Shown: piece after piece, positions 43,202 through 51,136 of the stretch
How the letters are laid out: each line of letters opens with the position of its first letter
Numbering within the stretch: the stretch's first letter is position 1
The notes under the pieces: model-generated
Seen by the model: the letters and a program-made list of their open reading frames with translations, nothing else
Told to the model about the DNA's origin: nothing
Database searches by the model: none
Program-made: the position numbers and the translations under genes
NCBI RefSeq assembly: GCF_022012435.1
Contig: NZ_JAKLUA010000023.1
Location: forward strand, 1-64,000
Direction: 5' to 3'
DNA from: Bradyrhizobium zhengyangense
GTDB taxonomy: Bacteria; Pseudomonadota; Alphaproteobacteria; Rhizobiales; Xanthobacteraceae
DNA: 64,000 nt

Positions 43202-43831
43202 GTGGCCCACAAAGCGCCGACAAAACCCCGAAAAAGCGCCTCGCAGCGGCGATCCCGCGCCACCGTCGACGCGCTGGTCGAGGCGACTGCTCGCATTCTG
43301 GTCAAGGACGGTTTCGAGAAGACGAGCACCAACCGGATCGCCGAGGCCGCCGGCGTCAGCGTCGGCTCGCTGTATCAATATTTCCCAAGCAAGGAGGCGC
43401 TCGTCGCGGCCGTGATCGATCGTCACAACGAGGAGATCATGGCGATCGTCCGTGCAACGCTCCTCGAGGTTGCCGACATGCCGATCGAGAAAGCCGTGCG
43501 TCGCCTCGTCACCGTCGCGATCGACGCGCACCGCATCAACCCCAAACTGCATCGCGTGCTCGCCGAGCAGATCCCGCGCGCGGGCAAGCTCGACGTCGAA
43601 GCCTTCAACCGCGAGGTCCACGCGCTCGTGCGCGCCTATCTCGACAGCCGTCGCAAGGAAATGCGCAGGATCGACCTCGATGTCGCGACCTTCATCTGCG
43701 TCAGCGCCATCGAAGCCGTCGCGCACAACACGGTACTGAACCAAGCCGAGACGCTGCCGGACAAGATCGTGCGGACGCTGGTGGATGAGACGACGCGGAT
43801 GGTGGTGGGATATCTGCGGCCATCCGCCTAG
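43202..43831 (+). CDS. TetR/AcrR family transcriptional regulator
   Basis: The 209-residue repressor has the N-terminal helix-turn-helix TVDALVEATARILVKDGFEKTSTNRIAEAAGVSVGSLYQYFPSKEAL in outline (residues about 21-67) and a ligand-binding all-helical C-terminus. The start is placed at the GTG at 43202, downstream of the putative operator; open sequence further upstream includes the operator itself. It is divergent from an esterase gene, the classical arrangement for a local regulator. Confidence 0.9.
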   Translation: MAHKAPTKPRKSASQRRSRATVDALVEATARILVKDGFEKTSTNRIAEAAGVSVGSLYQYFPSKEALVAAVIDRHNEEIMAIVRATLLEVADMPIEKAVRRLVTVAIDAHRINPKLHRVLAEQIPRAGKLDVEAFNREVHALVRAYLDSRRKEMRRIDLDVATFICVSAIEAVAHNTVLNQAETLPDKIVRTLVDETTRMVVGYLRPSA

Positions 43832-44009
43832 CATTCGTTCCTGAACCAGGTCGTCGCTGGACGTCATCGAATCAAGGCCGCGATCGATTCGCGGGCGACC
43901 AGAGCGACACGCCTCACCTCGTTACCTAACTGCCGCAATTCAAGAAAGCGTGCGCCAAGCTATGCCGGGGTTGAATCCTGCACGGAAGGCAATTACCTGA
44001 CAAAGTCAG

Positions 44010-44252
44010 ATGATTCAGTCACCAGAATGGAAGGCGATCGCCATCGCAGGGACCGTTGCGTGCGTCTCGATGTCGCTTTTGGCCATAGACGCAACGCTGG
44101 ACCTCAACGTCGGCGGGCTGACCAAACGCCTCCAAAGCGCGCAAGCCTCCCTCGTGGACACGATGGGACAGTATCAACTTGCCTTCGCCGTTCCGACCTG
44201 GGCTCGTGGCAAGCCTCCTGCGGACCAGTCCTGTCCGCGCGGCGGGTGCTGA
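44010..44252 (+). CDS. Small hypothetical protein
   Basis: The 80-residue product has one hydrophobic segment (residues 8-27, AIAIAGTVACVSMSLLAIDA) that could be a signal or anchor and ends with two cysteines (DQSCPRGGC). I recognise no family, and there is no convincing ribosome site before the ATG. It lies between tetR and the tRNA gene; 43832-44009 contains nothing recognisable. Confidence 0.4.
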   Translation: MIQSPEWKAIAIAGTVACVSMSLLAIDATLDLNVGGLTKRLQSAQASLVDTMGQYQLAFAVPTWARGKPPADQSCPRGGC

Positions 44253-44352
44253 CCGCCAGCTACTAACAACGGATTGCTTGAAGGACAGCCGATCGCTTGC
44301 CGATCCCGCGATCGCGCGATCGCGCAAGCACTTGGCCATTCTCTGAAGAAAA

Positions 44353-44430
44353 TGGTCGGAGCGAGAGGATTTGAACCTCCGACCCCTAGTCTCCCAGACT
44401 AGTGCGCTAACCGGGCTGCGCCACGCTCCG
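44353..44430 (-). tRNA. tRNA-Pro (GGG)
   Basis: The complement folds as a cloverleaf: acceptor stem CGGAGCG/CGCTCCG, D-arm GCGCAGCCCGGTTAGCGC, anticodon arm CTAGTCTGGGAGACTAG with anticodon GGG (complement of 44393-44395), T-arm with GGTTCAAATCC and an encoded CCA. No duplicated 3' end that would mark an integrated element was noticed nearby. Confidence 0.97.
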
Positions 44431-44539
44431 AACGTCGTTCCATTAGCTAGGATCGGAGCGATGCGCAAGGAGAGCCACACCATTTTGGTGTCTTCGCTCA
44501 AAGCTCCGGAACTGACCGCAAAGCTGAGGTAAAGCGCGG

Positions 44540-45118
44540 TCAACCGTCCTTCAGCGCCTGATCCAGCATTTCCCGGCAGGCGACCAGATCGGCGAGCACC
44601 CGTCCCAGCCGTTCCCGGTCCAGCGCGCTGGGGCCGGCCGGCGCGGCTGATGTGCCGCCCTTGCGGAAAGTGGTGAGGATTTCCTCGTCGTCGACCTCCG
44701 TGAAGCGGAAGTCGATGCCTTCCTCCTCGTCGCCCTGGTAGTCGTCATCGTCGGCATCCGTGATGCCCTTGATGGGCGGCTCGTCGTCGGGCTCCATCAG
44801 GCTCGCGCCGATGGCGTCCTCGATCGCCCCGAACGAGACCGCGGCTGCACCGTCGGCCAAGCCCTGCACCGATTTGACGCCGTGCTCCTTCAGGATCCGC
44901 TGCACCCCGCGGATGGTGTAGCCCTCGCCGTAGAGCAGGCGGCGGATGCCCTTGAGCAGGTCGACATCGTCAGGGCGGTAATAGCGGCGTCCGCCGCTGC
45001 GCTTCATCGGCTTGATCTGGGAGAAGCGGGTCTCCCAGAACCGCAGCACGTGCTGCGGAATGTCGAGTTCCTGCGCTACTTCGCTGATGGTTCGGAACGC
45101 ATCCGGCGCCTTGTCCAA
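44540..45118 (-). CDS. MerR family transcriptional regulator
   Basis: The 192-residue protein has an N-terminal MerR DNA-binding domain (RTISEVAQELDIPQHVLRFWETRF, then GGRRYYRPDDVDLLKGIRRLL) and a long, very acidic C-terminal region (DADDDDYQGDEEEG) in place of a ligand domain. This type always follows ihfA in alphaproteobacteria, and its regulon is not established. It ends the plsX-fabH-ihfA series, 24 bases after ihfA. Confidence 0.92.
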   Translation of the reverse strand: MDKAPDAFRTISEVAQELDIPQHVLRFWETRFSQIKPMKRSGGRRYYRPDDVDLLKGIRRLLYGEGYTIRGVQRILKEHGVKSVQGLADGAAAVSFGAIEDAIGASLMEPDDEPPIKGITDADDDDYQGDEEEGIDFRFTEVDDEEILTTFRKGGTSAAPAGPSALDRERLGRVLADLVACREMLDQALKDG

Positions 45119-45142
45119 ATGCCCGTCCTTTCCGAATGGCGG

Positions 45143-45484
45143 TTACGCCTCGGGTTGAGTCTTGCTGGCATCGCCATTGGTGCGGTGCTGGGCGTTGATC
45201 CGCTGCTTCAGGATCGCCGACGGCTTGAACACCATCACCCGGCGCGGCGAGATCGGCACCTCGGTGCCGGTCTTCGGATTGCGGCCGATGCGCTGGCCCT
45301 TCTTGCGGACCATGAAGGAGCCGAACGAGGACAGCTTCACCGTCTCGCCCTTCTCGAGGCAATCGGTGATTTCCTTCAGCACGAGTTCCACGAACGCAGA
45401 CGATTCCGTCCGCGACAGGCCCACCTTCTGGTAGACGGCCTCGCAGAGATCCACACGCGTTACGGTTTTACTTTGATCGGTCAT
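45143..45484 (-). CDS. ihfA: Integration host factor subunit alpha
   Basis: This 113-residue bacterial histone-like protein has TRVDLCEAVYQKVGLSRTESS, KLSSFGSFMVRKKGQRIGRNPKTG and VFKPSAILKQRIN, the IhfA signatures including the proline-tipped DNA-intercalating arm. With IhfB it bends DNA at sites that include sigma-54 promoters such as those in this window. The ATG at 45484 follows GGGGCAGGG; the longer frame to 45511 is not conserved. Confidence 0.95.
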   Translation of the reverse strand: MTDQSKTVTRVDLCEAVYQKVGLSRTESSAFVELVLKEITDCLEKGETVKLSSFGSFMVRKKGQRIGRNPKTGTEVPISPRRVMVFKPSAILKQRINAQHRTNGDASKTQPEA

Positions 45485-45617
45485 CGCCCTGCCCCACATC
45501 ACGGCGAACAATTGTTGTCTGAAATTATGAACTTACGTTACGGCGGTCAACACCGTTCATCAATGCAGACGCATCGATATCGGCGCAGATTCCGGCAAAA
45601 TTTTATCTGATGTGGCT

Positions 45618-46598
45618 TTACCAGCGCACCAGCGCCGAGCCCCAGGTGAAGCCGCCGCCCATGGCCTCCAGCAGAACCATGTCGCCGCGCTTGATGCGGC
45701 CGTCCTTGCGCGCCACCGACAGCGCCAGCGGGATAGAGGCCGCCGAGGTGTTGCCGTGGCGGTCCACCGTCAGCACCACCTTCTCCGGCGCGATATGGAG
45801 CTTGTGCGCGGAGGCGTCGATGATTCGCTTGTTGGCCTGGTGCGGCACGAACCAGTCGATGCTGTCGGCATTGAGCCCGGTCGCCTGGAAGGCGTCGACG
45901 ATCACGTCGGTAATCATGCCGACCGCATGCTTGAAGACCTCGCGGCCCTCCATGCGGAGGTGACCGACCGTCTGGGTCGAGGACGGCCCGCCGTCGACGA
46001 ACAGTTTTGCCTTGTGCCGGCCGTCAGAGCGCAGATGCGTCGTCACCACGCCGCGGTCGGTGGCAGCCTTGCCCGGCTGCTCCTGTGCCTCCAGCACAAC
46101 GGCGCCCGCGCCGTCGCCGAACAGCACGCAGGTGCCGCGATCGTTCCAGTCGAGGATGCGCGAGAACGTCTCGGCGCCGATCACCAGCGCGCGCTTGAAG
46201 GCGCCGGTGCGCAGGAAATTGTCGGCAGTGGCCAGCGCGAACACGAAGCCCGAGCACACGGCCTGCAGATCGAACGCCGCACCATGGTTGATGCCGAGCC
46301 CGTGCTGCACGGCGACCGCCGTTGCAGGGAAGGTGTTATCGGGCGTCGAGGTCGCGAGTACGATCAGCTCGATCGATTGCGCATCCACGCCGGCATCGGC
46401 AAGCGCGGCCTGCGCCGCCTTGATCGCCAGATGGGAGGTGAATTCGCCCTCGGCCGCAATGTGCCGTTCGCGAATGCCGGTGCGCTGGACGATCCATTCG
46501 TCGGACGTGTCGATACGCGCCGCCAACTGGGCGTTGGTCACCACCTGCTCCGGCAGATAAGAGCCGCAGCCGAGCACGACCGAACGAATTTGAGTCAC
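45618..46598 (-). CDS. fabH: Beta-ketoacyl-ACP synthase III
   Basis: The 326-residue condensing enzyme starts fatty-acid synthesis by joining acetyl-CoA and malonyl-ACP. The triad is visible: cysteine 115 in LQAVCSGFVFAL, histidine in WFVPHQANKR, asparagine in HGNTSAASI. Its ATG overlaps the plsX stop by four bases, so phospholipid and fatty-acid initiation enzymes are coupled. Confidence 0.97.
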   Translation of the reverse strand: MTQIRSVVLGCGSYLPEQVVTNAQLAARIDTSDEWIVQRTGIRERHIAAEGEFTSHLAIKAAQAALADAGVDAQSIELIVLATSTPDNTFPATAVAVQHGLGINHGAAFDLQAVCSGFVFALATADNFLRTGAFKRALVIGAETFSRILDWNDRGTCVLFGDGAGAVVLEAQEQPGKAATDRGVVTTHLRSDGRHKAKLFVDGGPSSTQTVGHLRMEGREVFKHAVGMITDVIVDAFQATGLNADSIDWFVPHQANKRIIDASAHKLHIAPEKVVLTVDRHGNTSAASIPLALSVARKDGRIKRGDMVLLEAMGGGFTWGSALVRW

Positions 46599-47656
46599 GA
46601 AACAGCCTCCTGCGCGGTCTGCACGGAATTGAGTGCACTACCCTCGCGGTTGAGCATCTGATTGATCTTGTTCAGGAGATCGTAGTGAGCCATCTCATAG
46701 CCAACATCGATCGCATAGGCAAAGCCTTCGGCGTTGATTCCGCCGTGGCTCTTGACCACAATCCCGTTCAGCCCGAGCAGAACCCCACCGTTCGACTTGT
46801 TCGGGTCCATCTTGTCGCGCAGGGCCTGGAAGGCATTGCGGGCAAACACATAGCCGATCTTGGAGAGCCAGCTCCGCTGGATCTCGTGACGAAGTAATTC
46901 CGCCATCTGGCGCGCGGTTCCCTCGGCGGCCTTGAGCGCGATGTTGCCGCTGTAGCCCTCGGTCACGATCACATCGGCCATCCCCTTGCCGATGCCGTCG
47001 CCTTCGACAAAGCCGATATATTCGAGTTCCGGCAGGTTCATGGCGCGCAGCATCTCGGCGGCCTCGCGGATCTCCTCGTGTCCCTTGATCTCCTCCGTCC
47101 CGATGTTGAGCAGGCCGACCGTGGGGCGCTTCTTGTCGAACACCACGCTCACCATGGCTGCGCCCATCACCGCGAGCGCCACCAGATGGCGCGCATCGCC
47201 CCCGATCGTGGCGCCGAGATCGAGCACCACTGACTGGCCGCGCGTGGTCGGCCATATCGCTGAAATGGCCGGGCGATCGATGCCAGGCAGGGTGCGCAGA
47301 TGGAACCGGGCCATCGCCATCAGCGCGCCGGTGTTGCCGGCGGAGACCGCGACATCGGCCTCCCCCTTCTTCACCGCGTCGATGGCGAGCCACATCGAGG
47401 AGGTCTTGCGGCCGCGTCGCAGGGCCTGGCTCGGCTTGTCCGAGCCGCTGACGGCGACGTCGGTATGGATAATCCTCGATACGGCCTTGAGCTGGGGATG
47501 CCGATCGAGCTCGGGCTCGATCCTGGCGCGGTCCCCAACCAGCAGGAATTCAGTGTCCCGATGCCTCGCGAGGGAAATGGCTGCGCCTGGAATGACCACG
47601 GCAGCGCCGTCGTCGCCCCCCATGGCGTCCAGCGCGATGCGAACCTTGCTTGGCAT
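46595..47656 (-). CDS. plsX: Phosphate acyltransferase PlsX
   Basis: The 353-residue protein makes acyl-phosphate from acyl-ACP for glycerolipid synthesis. It starts VRIALDAMGGDDGA and keeps SAGNTGALMAMA, RPAISAIWPT and the C-terminal VVKSHGGINAEGFAYAI. The ATG at 47656 is the conserved start, preceded by GGGAC; the open frame to 47746 is rejected. The upstream interval 47657-47954 is AT-rich at 47850-47880 and may hold a second promoter of this gene set. Confidence 0.96.
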   Translation of the reverse strand: MPSKVRIALDAMGGDDGAAVVIPGAAISLARHRDTEFLLVGDRARIEPELDRHPQLKAVSRIIHTDVAVSGSDKPSQALRRGRKTSSMWLAIDAVKKGEADVAVSAGNTGALMAMARFHLRTLPGIDRPAISAIWPTTRGQSVVLDLGATIGGDARHLVALAVMGAAMVSVVFDKKRPTVGLLNIGTEEIKGHEEIREAAEMLRAMNLPELEYIGFVEGDGIGKGMADVIVTEGYSGNIALKAAEGTARQMAELLRHEIQRSWLSKIGYVFARNAFQALRDKMDPNKSNGGVLLGLNGIVVKSHGGINAEGFAYAIDVGYEMAHYDLLNKINQMLNREGSALNSVQTAQEAVS

Positions 47657-47954
47657 AAAAGTCCCGGAAACCTGGTCTGGTGCGGTCCTGAACGAGCGGG
47701 CCGCAAAATGGGTTCGCCATGGACATGGCGACCGGCCAAGCGCCACGCCGCACCCGGACCGGGGCGCGACAATAGCGTTTTGTTATCCCGAAACAACCTC
47801 TTGCCCCCAGCCTTTTGGACTAAGGGCGACCTGCTGGCCGGCGCTCAGATTTATAGAAATATCATAATAATCAAACGGATGAGCCGGCCTTTCAAACCGG
47901 TCCAGTAAGGACCTCACGCCACGCGGGACAGCGGTCTTACGGGGGAATGCCCAG

Positions 47955-48539
47955 CTATTTGCCTTTCTTCTTGCCCTGCTGGTTGTCCTGGAGCGCCTTG
48001 AGCGCCGCGAACGGATGGTCCTCGGGATCGAGAGCAGTGACTTCAGTCTCGAACACGACACCCGGCTTGCGGGGATAAGGATCGATCGCCAGGAACAGCG
48101 CGTCGGTCGCAATCCGGCCGAGGTCGATGATCCCGTTGACGATGGCCTCGGGCGGATCGGCGACCTCCGACGGCTCCCCGTCGTCGTCCTGCCCTTGCTC
48201 GATCAGGTCCTCCAGCCGCCGCGTCTCGGCCTCAGGCGCAAAAGTCAGATCGACCTCCTCGTCGATTTCGCTCTCGATCGGATCGAGCGTGACCACGCAG
48301 GTCTGGCCGACCCTAGCCCGGACCCGGCCAGTGACCTGGACCCGGCCGCCGCTCTTCGGCTCGACGTCGAAATCGGCATGGGCCGACAGAATGTCGCGCA
48401 GGCCGGCGAGATCGGCCATGGCCCGACGCTCGGCCGCCGAGGCTTCGAGCTCACGGTGAAGCCCCGTATCGGGAATTTGCGCCACCGTTACGGGTGAACG
48501 CCAGGGATCCGGTCCGGACCCGGTCATCGATCGGTTCAT
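47955..48539 (-). CDS. DUF177 (YceD) protein
   Basis: The 194-residue protein matches DUF177, with the paired-strand part GRVRARVGQTCVVTLDPIESEIDEEVDL in outline near the centre, the acidic stretch after it, and DALFLAIDPYPRKPGV near the end; the C-terminal tail is basic. In many bacteria DUF177 precedes rpmF and affects 23S rRNA; here rpmF is absent and plsX follows. Its start overlaps the preceding chaperone gene by four bases. Confidence 0.9.
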   Translation of the reverse strand: MNRSMTGSGPDPWRSPVTVAQIPDTGLHRELEASAAERRAMADLAGLRDILSAHADFDVEPKSGGRVQVTGRVRARVGQTCVVTLDPIESEIDEEVDLTFAPEAETRRLEDLIEQGQDDDGEPSEVADPPEAIVNGIIDLGRIATDALFLAIDPYPRKPGVVFETEVTALDPEDHPFAALKALQDNQQGKKKGK

Positions 48540-49090
48540 GACGTCTCATCCTCCCGAAGCGGCGCGGGAAACCTGAAAGAGTCTTGCAACAGGGCGGAAT
48601 CGCCGGCCTGGCCGAGATCGGCATCAGCCACCTCCGCATAGGCGGCGAGCCGCCTCGCCTGATCCAGCCCTGAGCCATTCAAGATATTCTTGCAGATCGC
48701 TTGCGCCAGCGCCTCCGTGCCCGCCGCGATCGCCTGGTCGTAAGCCTGGACGCGGCCGTAAAAAGCCTCGCCGAACGCCCGCATCCGCTTCGGGACGGTC
48801 TGGTCGCCCACGCCCATCTCGCGCAGATTGTCGTCCATGTCCTCGCAAAAGCGATCAAACAGGGCCTGCGACAGCTCCGCACCGCCCTGGACGACAGTCC
48901 GCAGCCGCCGCAGCAACAGCCAGAGGTGCAGCAACAACAGGTCAAAACGGCCGTTAACCGTATCAGGCACGCCCAAGTCCCGGTAAAATATGGGTTCTCG
49001 CGCCTGCGTCACGATCATGCCATAGATGGCTTCAATGGTGCCGGCCGGGGCTAGCCGGGGTTTCCTGAAGTGATTGAACGGCCAAAGCAT
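48536..49090 (-). CDS. Ubiquinol-cytochrome c chaperone (CBP3-like)
   Basis: The 184-residue protein has the Ubiq_cyt_C_chap pattern: IYGMIVTQAREPIFYRDLGVPDTVNGRFDLLLLHLWLLLRRL in outline at residues 22-63, and DRFCEDMDDNLREMGVGDQTVPKRM. In mitochondria CBP3 assists cytochrome b assembly of complex III; bacterial homologues probably do the same for the bc1 complex. It heads the run CBP3-DUF177-plsX-fabH-ihfA-merR and is divergent from bamE. Confidence 0.92.
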   Translation of the reverse strand: MLWPFNHFRKPRLAPAGTIEAIYGMIVTQAREPIFYRDLGVPDTVNGRFDLLLLHLWLLLRRLRTVVQGGAELSQALFDRFCEDMDDNLREMGVGDQTVPKRMRAFGEAFYGRVQAYDQAIAAGTEALAQAICKNILNGSGLDQARRLAAYAEVADADLGQAGDSALLQDSFRFPAPLREDETS

Positions 49091-49188
49091 TGTGGTTTCC
49101 GCAAGCGGGCGCGCGCGAGTTGCATTCAGAGCCTCCGCCCGGTACTTCAGCGCCTCGCGCGACGCAAGGGGACGGAATCAGTTCCGCT

Positions 49189-49665
49189 ATGACGATAACG
49201 AACCAGACCAGCCTGCGCGCAACTCGGCGGCGCGGCCTTCATGCACGCTGGCGCATGCTCGTGGCCGTGGCTCTGGTCGGCGGCGCCCTTGCGGGCTGCA
49301 CCGGCGAACAATTCCAGAAGGGCTACATCCTGCCGCCCGGCGCGCTCGAGCAGATTCCGATCGGCGCGAGCCAGGACCAGGTGCTGATCGTGATGGGCAC
49401 GCCCTCCACCGTCGCGACGCTGGACGGCGAGGTGTTCTATTACATCTCGCAGCGCTCGGAGCGCGTGGTCGCCTTCATGAACCAGAAGGTGGTCGATCAG
49501 CGCGTGATCGCGATCTATTTCGACAAGAACCGGCGCGTACGCCGGCTTGCGAATTACGGCCTCCAGGACGGCAAGATCTTCGACTCCATCAGTCGCACCA
49601 CGCCGACGTCGGGTCAGGAGATGAGCTATCTCGCGCCGCTGTTCAAGCTGCTCAGCTTCAACTGA
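49189..49665 (+). CDS. bamE: Outer membrane protein assembly factor BamE (SmpA/OmlA lipoprotein)
   Basis: The 158-residue protein has an N-terminal lipoprotein signal with lipobox LAGC, then a BamE fold with KGYILPPGALEQIPIGASQDQVLIVMGTPS in outline, followed by FYYISQR and NRRVRRLANYGLQDGKIFD. It is anchored to the inner face of the outer membrane and stabilises the BAM complex. The ATG at 49189 gives the normal signal length; in-frame sequence upstream overlaps the CBP3 promoter. Confidence 0.93.
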   Translation: MTITNQTSLRATRRRGLHARWRMLVAVALVGGALAGCTGEQFQKGYILPPGALEQIPIGASQDQVLIVMGTPSTVATLDGEVFYYISQRSERVVAFMNQKVVDQRVIAIYFDKNRRVRRLANYGLQDGKIFDSISRTTPTSGQEMSYLAPLFKLLSFN

Positions 49666-49796
49666 GATCGTGAGCTGACACCGTCTGCCTGCGGCGTCGT
49701 GACGCTCTTCGCGCGGCGCTTGCGCTTGCACGCGACTTGCCGTTGTGCGCCCGGTTCCCTACGCTCTCTGCAAAACAAAAAGCAGGGAGAGGATAG

Positions 49797-50810
49797 GTGC
49801 CTAAGAAGCTTCGGACGAGATTGTTGTCCCGCCGTCGGGTACTCGCCGGCGCCGCGGGCCTGACGGCCGCAGCAATCCTGCCGCGACCGAGCCTTGCCGA
49901 TTGGAAGCCGACCGAGAACGTCCGTATCATTGTGCCGGCTGCGGCCGGCGGCTCGACCGACGTGATGGGCCGATTGCTCGCCGCTCATCTCCAATCCGCC
50001 TGGGGCCAGACCGCAGTCGTGGAAAACCGCTCGGGCGGCGGCGGCACGATCGGGACGGCCGAGGTCGTTCGTTCCAAGGCCGACGGCCACACCATTCTGA
50101 TCGGCAACCCCGGTCCGAATGCGATCGCCTACAGCATCTTCAAGAACCTCACCTACAAGCCGGACCAGCTCCAGCCCGTCTCCAACATGATCCGGATCCC
50201 CAACATCGTGTCGGCGCATCCGAAGACCGGCATCAAGTCGGTCGCCGAGCTGATCGCCTATCTGAAGGCCAATCCGGACAAGCTCAGCTACGCCTCGTCA
50301 GGCGTCGGCCAGAGCCCTCACCTCACCGGCGCCTGGTTCCTCCAGCTCACCGGGCTGAAGATGACACACATCCCGTTCCGCGGCGCAGGCCCCGCACTCC
50401 AGGCCGCGCTCGCCGGCGACATCCAGGTCCTGTTCGACAATCTCTATCCGAGCCTGCCGCAGGTGCAGAACGGCACGCTCAACGGCCTTTGCGTCACCAC
50501 CACCGAGCGCAGCGAGCTCGCACCGAACCTGCCGACCATGCGGGAGTGCGCACCAGAGCTTGCGAATTTCGACGTGTCGTCGTGGTTCTCGGTGTTTCTG
50601 CCAAAGGGCGTCCCTGCGCCCGTGCTCGACGCGCTCAATCTCCAGGTCAAGGCGATGCTGGAGCGCGACGACATCAGGAAGCAGATTACCGCCATGGGTG
50701 CGCGCGCCGACTACGGTACACCGCAGCAATTTGCGGACTTCGTGGACGCCGAGACCAAGAAGTTCGCCGGCATCATCCAGAAGGAAGGATTGCAGATGGA
50801 CGTGCAGTAG
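49797..50810 (+). CDS. Bug/TctC-type tripartite tricarboxylate transporter binding protein
   Basis: The 337-residue periplasmic protein has a twin-arginine-like signal (SRRRVLAGAAGLTAAA), cleavage after SLA, and Bug-family landmarks NVRIIVPAAAGGSTDVMGR, VENRSGGGGTIGT and YASSGVGQSPHLTG. Bug proteins bind carboxylates or other small organics; most are orphans, as here, with no TctAB permease nearby. The GTG at 49797 follows GGGAGAGGA. It is convergent with the carrier-protein operon. Confidence 0.9.
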   Translation: MPKKLRTRLLSRRRVLAGAAGLTAAAILPRPSLADWKPTENVRIIVPAAAGGSTDVMGRLLAAHLQSAWGQTAVVENRSGGGGTIGTAEVVRSKADGHTILIGNPGPNAIAYSIFKNLTYKPDQLQPVSNMIRIPNIVSAHPKTGIKSVAELIAYLKANPDKLSYASSGVGQSPHLTGAWFLQLTGLKMTHIPFRGAGPALQAALAGDIQVLFDNLYPSLPQVQNGTLNGLCVTTTERSELAPNLPTMRECAPELANFDVSSWFSVFLPKGVPAPVLDALNLQVKAMLERDDIRKQITAMGARADYGTPQQFADFVDAETKKFAGIIQKEGLQMDVQ

Positions 50811-50863
50811 CTCCTCGGGTGGACAACACTGTGCCACGCACCCGACCTGCTTCCGGGCTGGTT

Positions 50864-51136
50864 TCAGACAGGTTCGGCCGACGGCTGCTGCACCAGACCG
50901 GCAATCGCCGAAATCGAGTCCAGGCGCGTCAGGTCGAAACCGATGTCGGAGAAATTGATCCCGTAATCGGTCTCGATGCTCATGATCAGCTCGACCGCGT
51001 CGAGTGAATCGAGACGCCCGCTGGTGAACAGAAGATCGTCGTCACTCAGCGGCGAACTGTCGCCCTTCATGATGAGGCGCTGCGTGATGTAGTGCCGCAT
51101 CCGCGATCTGACTTCAGGGCGAGCTGTCGTGGTCAT
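50864..51136 (-). CDS. Acyl/peptidyl carrier protein
   Basis: The 90-residue stand-alone carrier has the phosphopantetheine serine at residue 44 in GRLDSLDAVELIMSIE and the helix-III region DIGFDLTRLDSISAIA. It is close in size and style to DltC-type carriers. It is the last gene of the operon and its ATG overlaps the MBOAT stop by four bases. By context it would be loaded by the adenylation protein and deliver its cargo to the membrane acyltransferase. Confidence 0.9.
   Translation of the reverse strand: MTTTARPEVRSRMRHYITQRLIMKGDSSPLSDDDLLFTSGRLDSLDAVELIMSIETDYGINFSDIGFDLTRLDSISAIAGLVQQPSAEPV

Noticed and set aside
44353..44430. tRNA-Pro as an attachment site of an integrated element
   Set aside because: No duplicated tRNA 3' end, integrase or mobile gene lies in the window.
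44019..44543. 174-codon minus-strand frame across the tRNA gene
   Set aside because: It runs straight through tRNA-Pro and its peptide contains the typical tRNA translation (GRRFKSSRSDHF).
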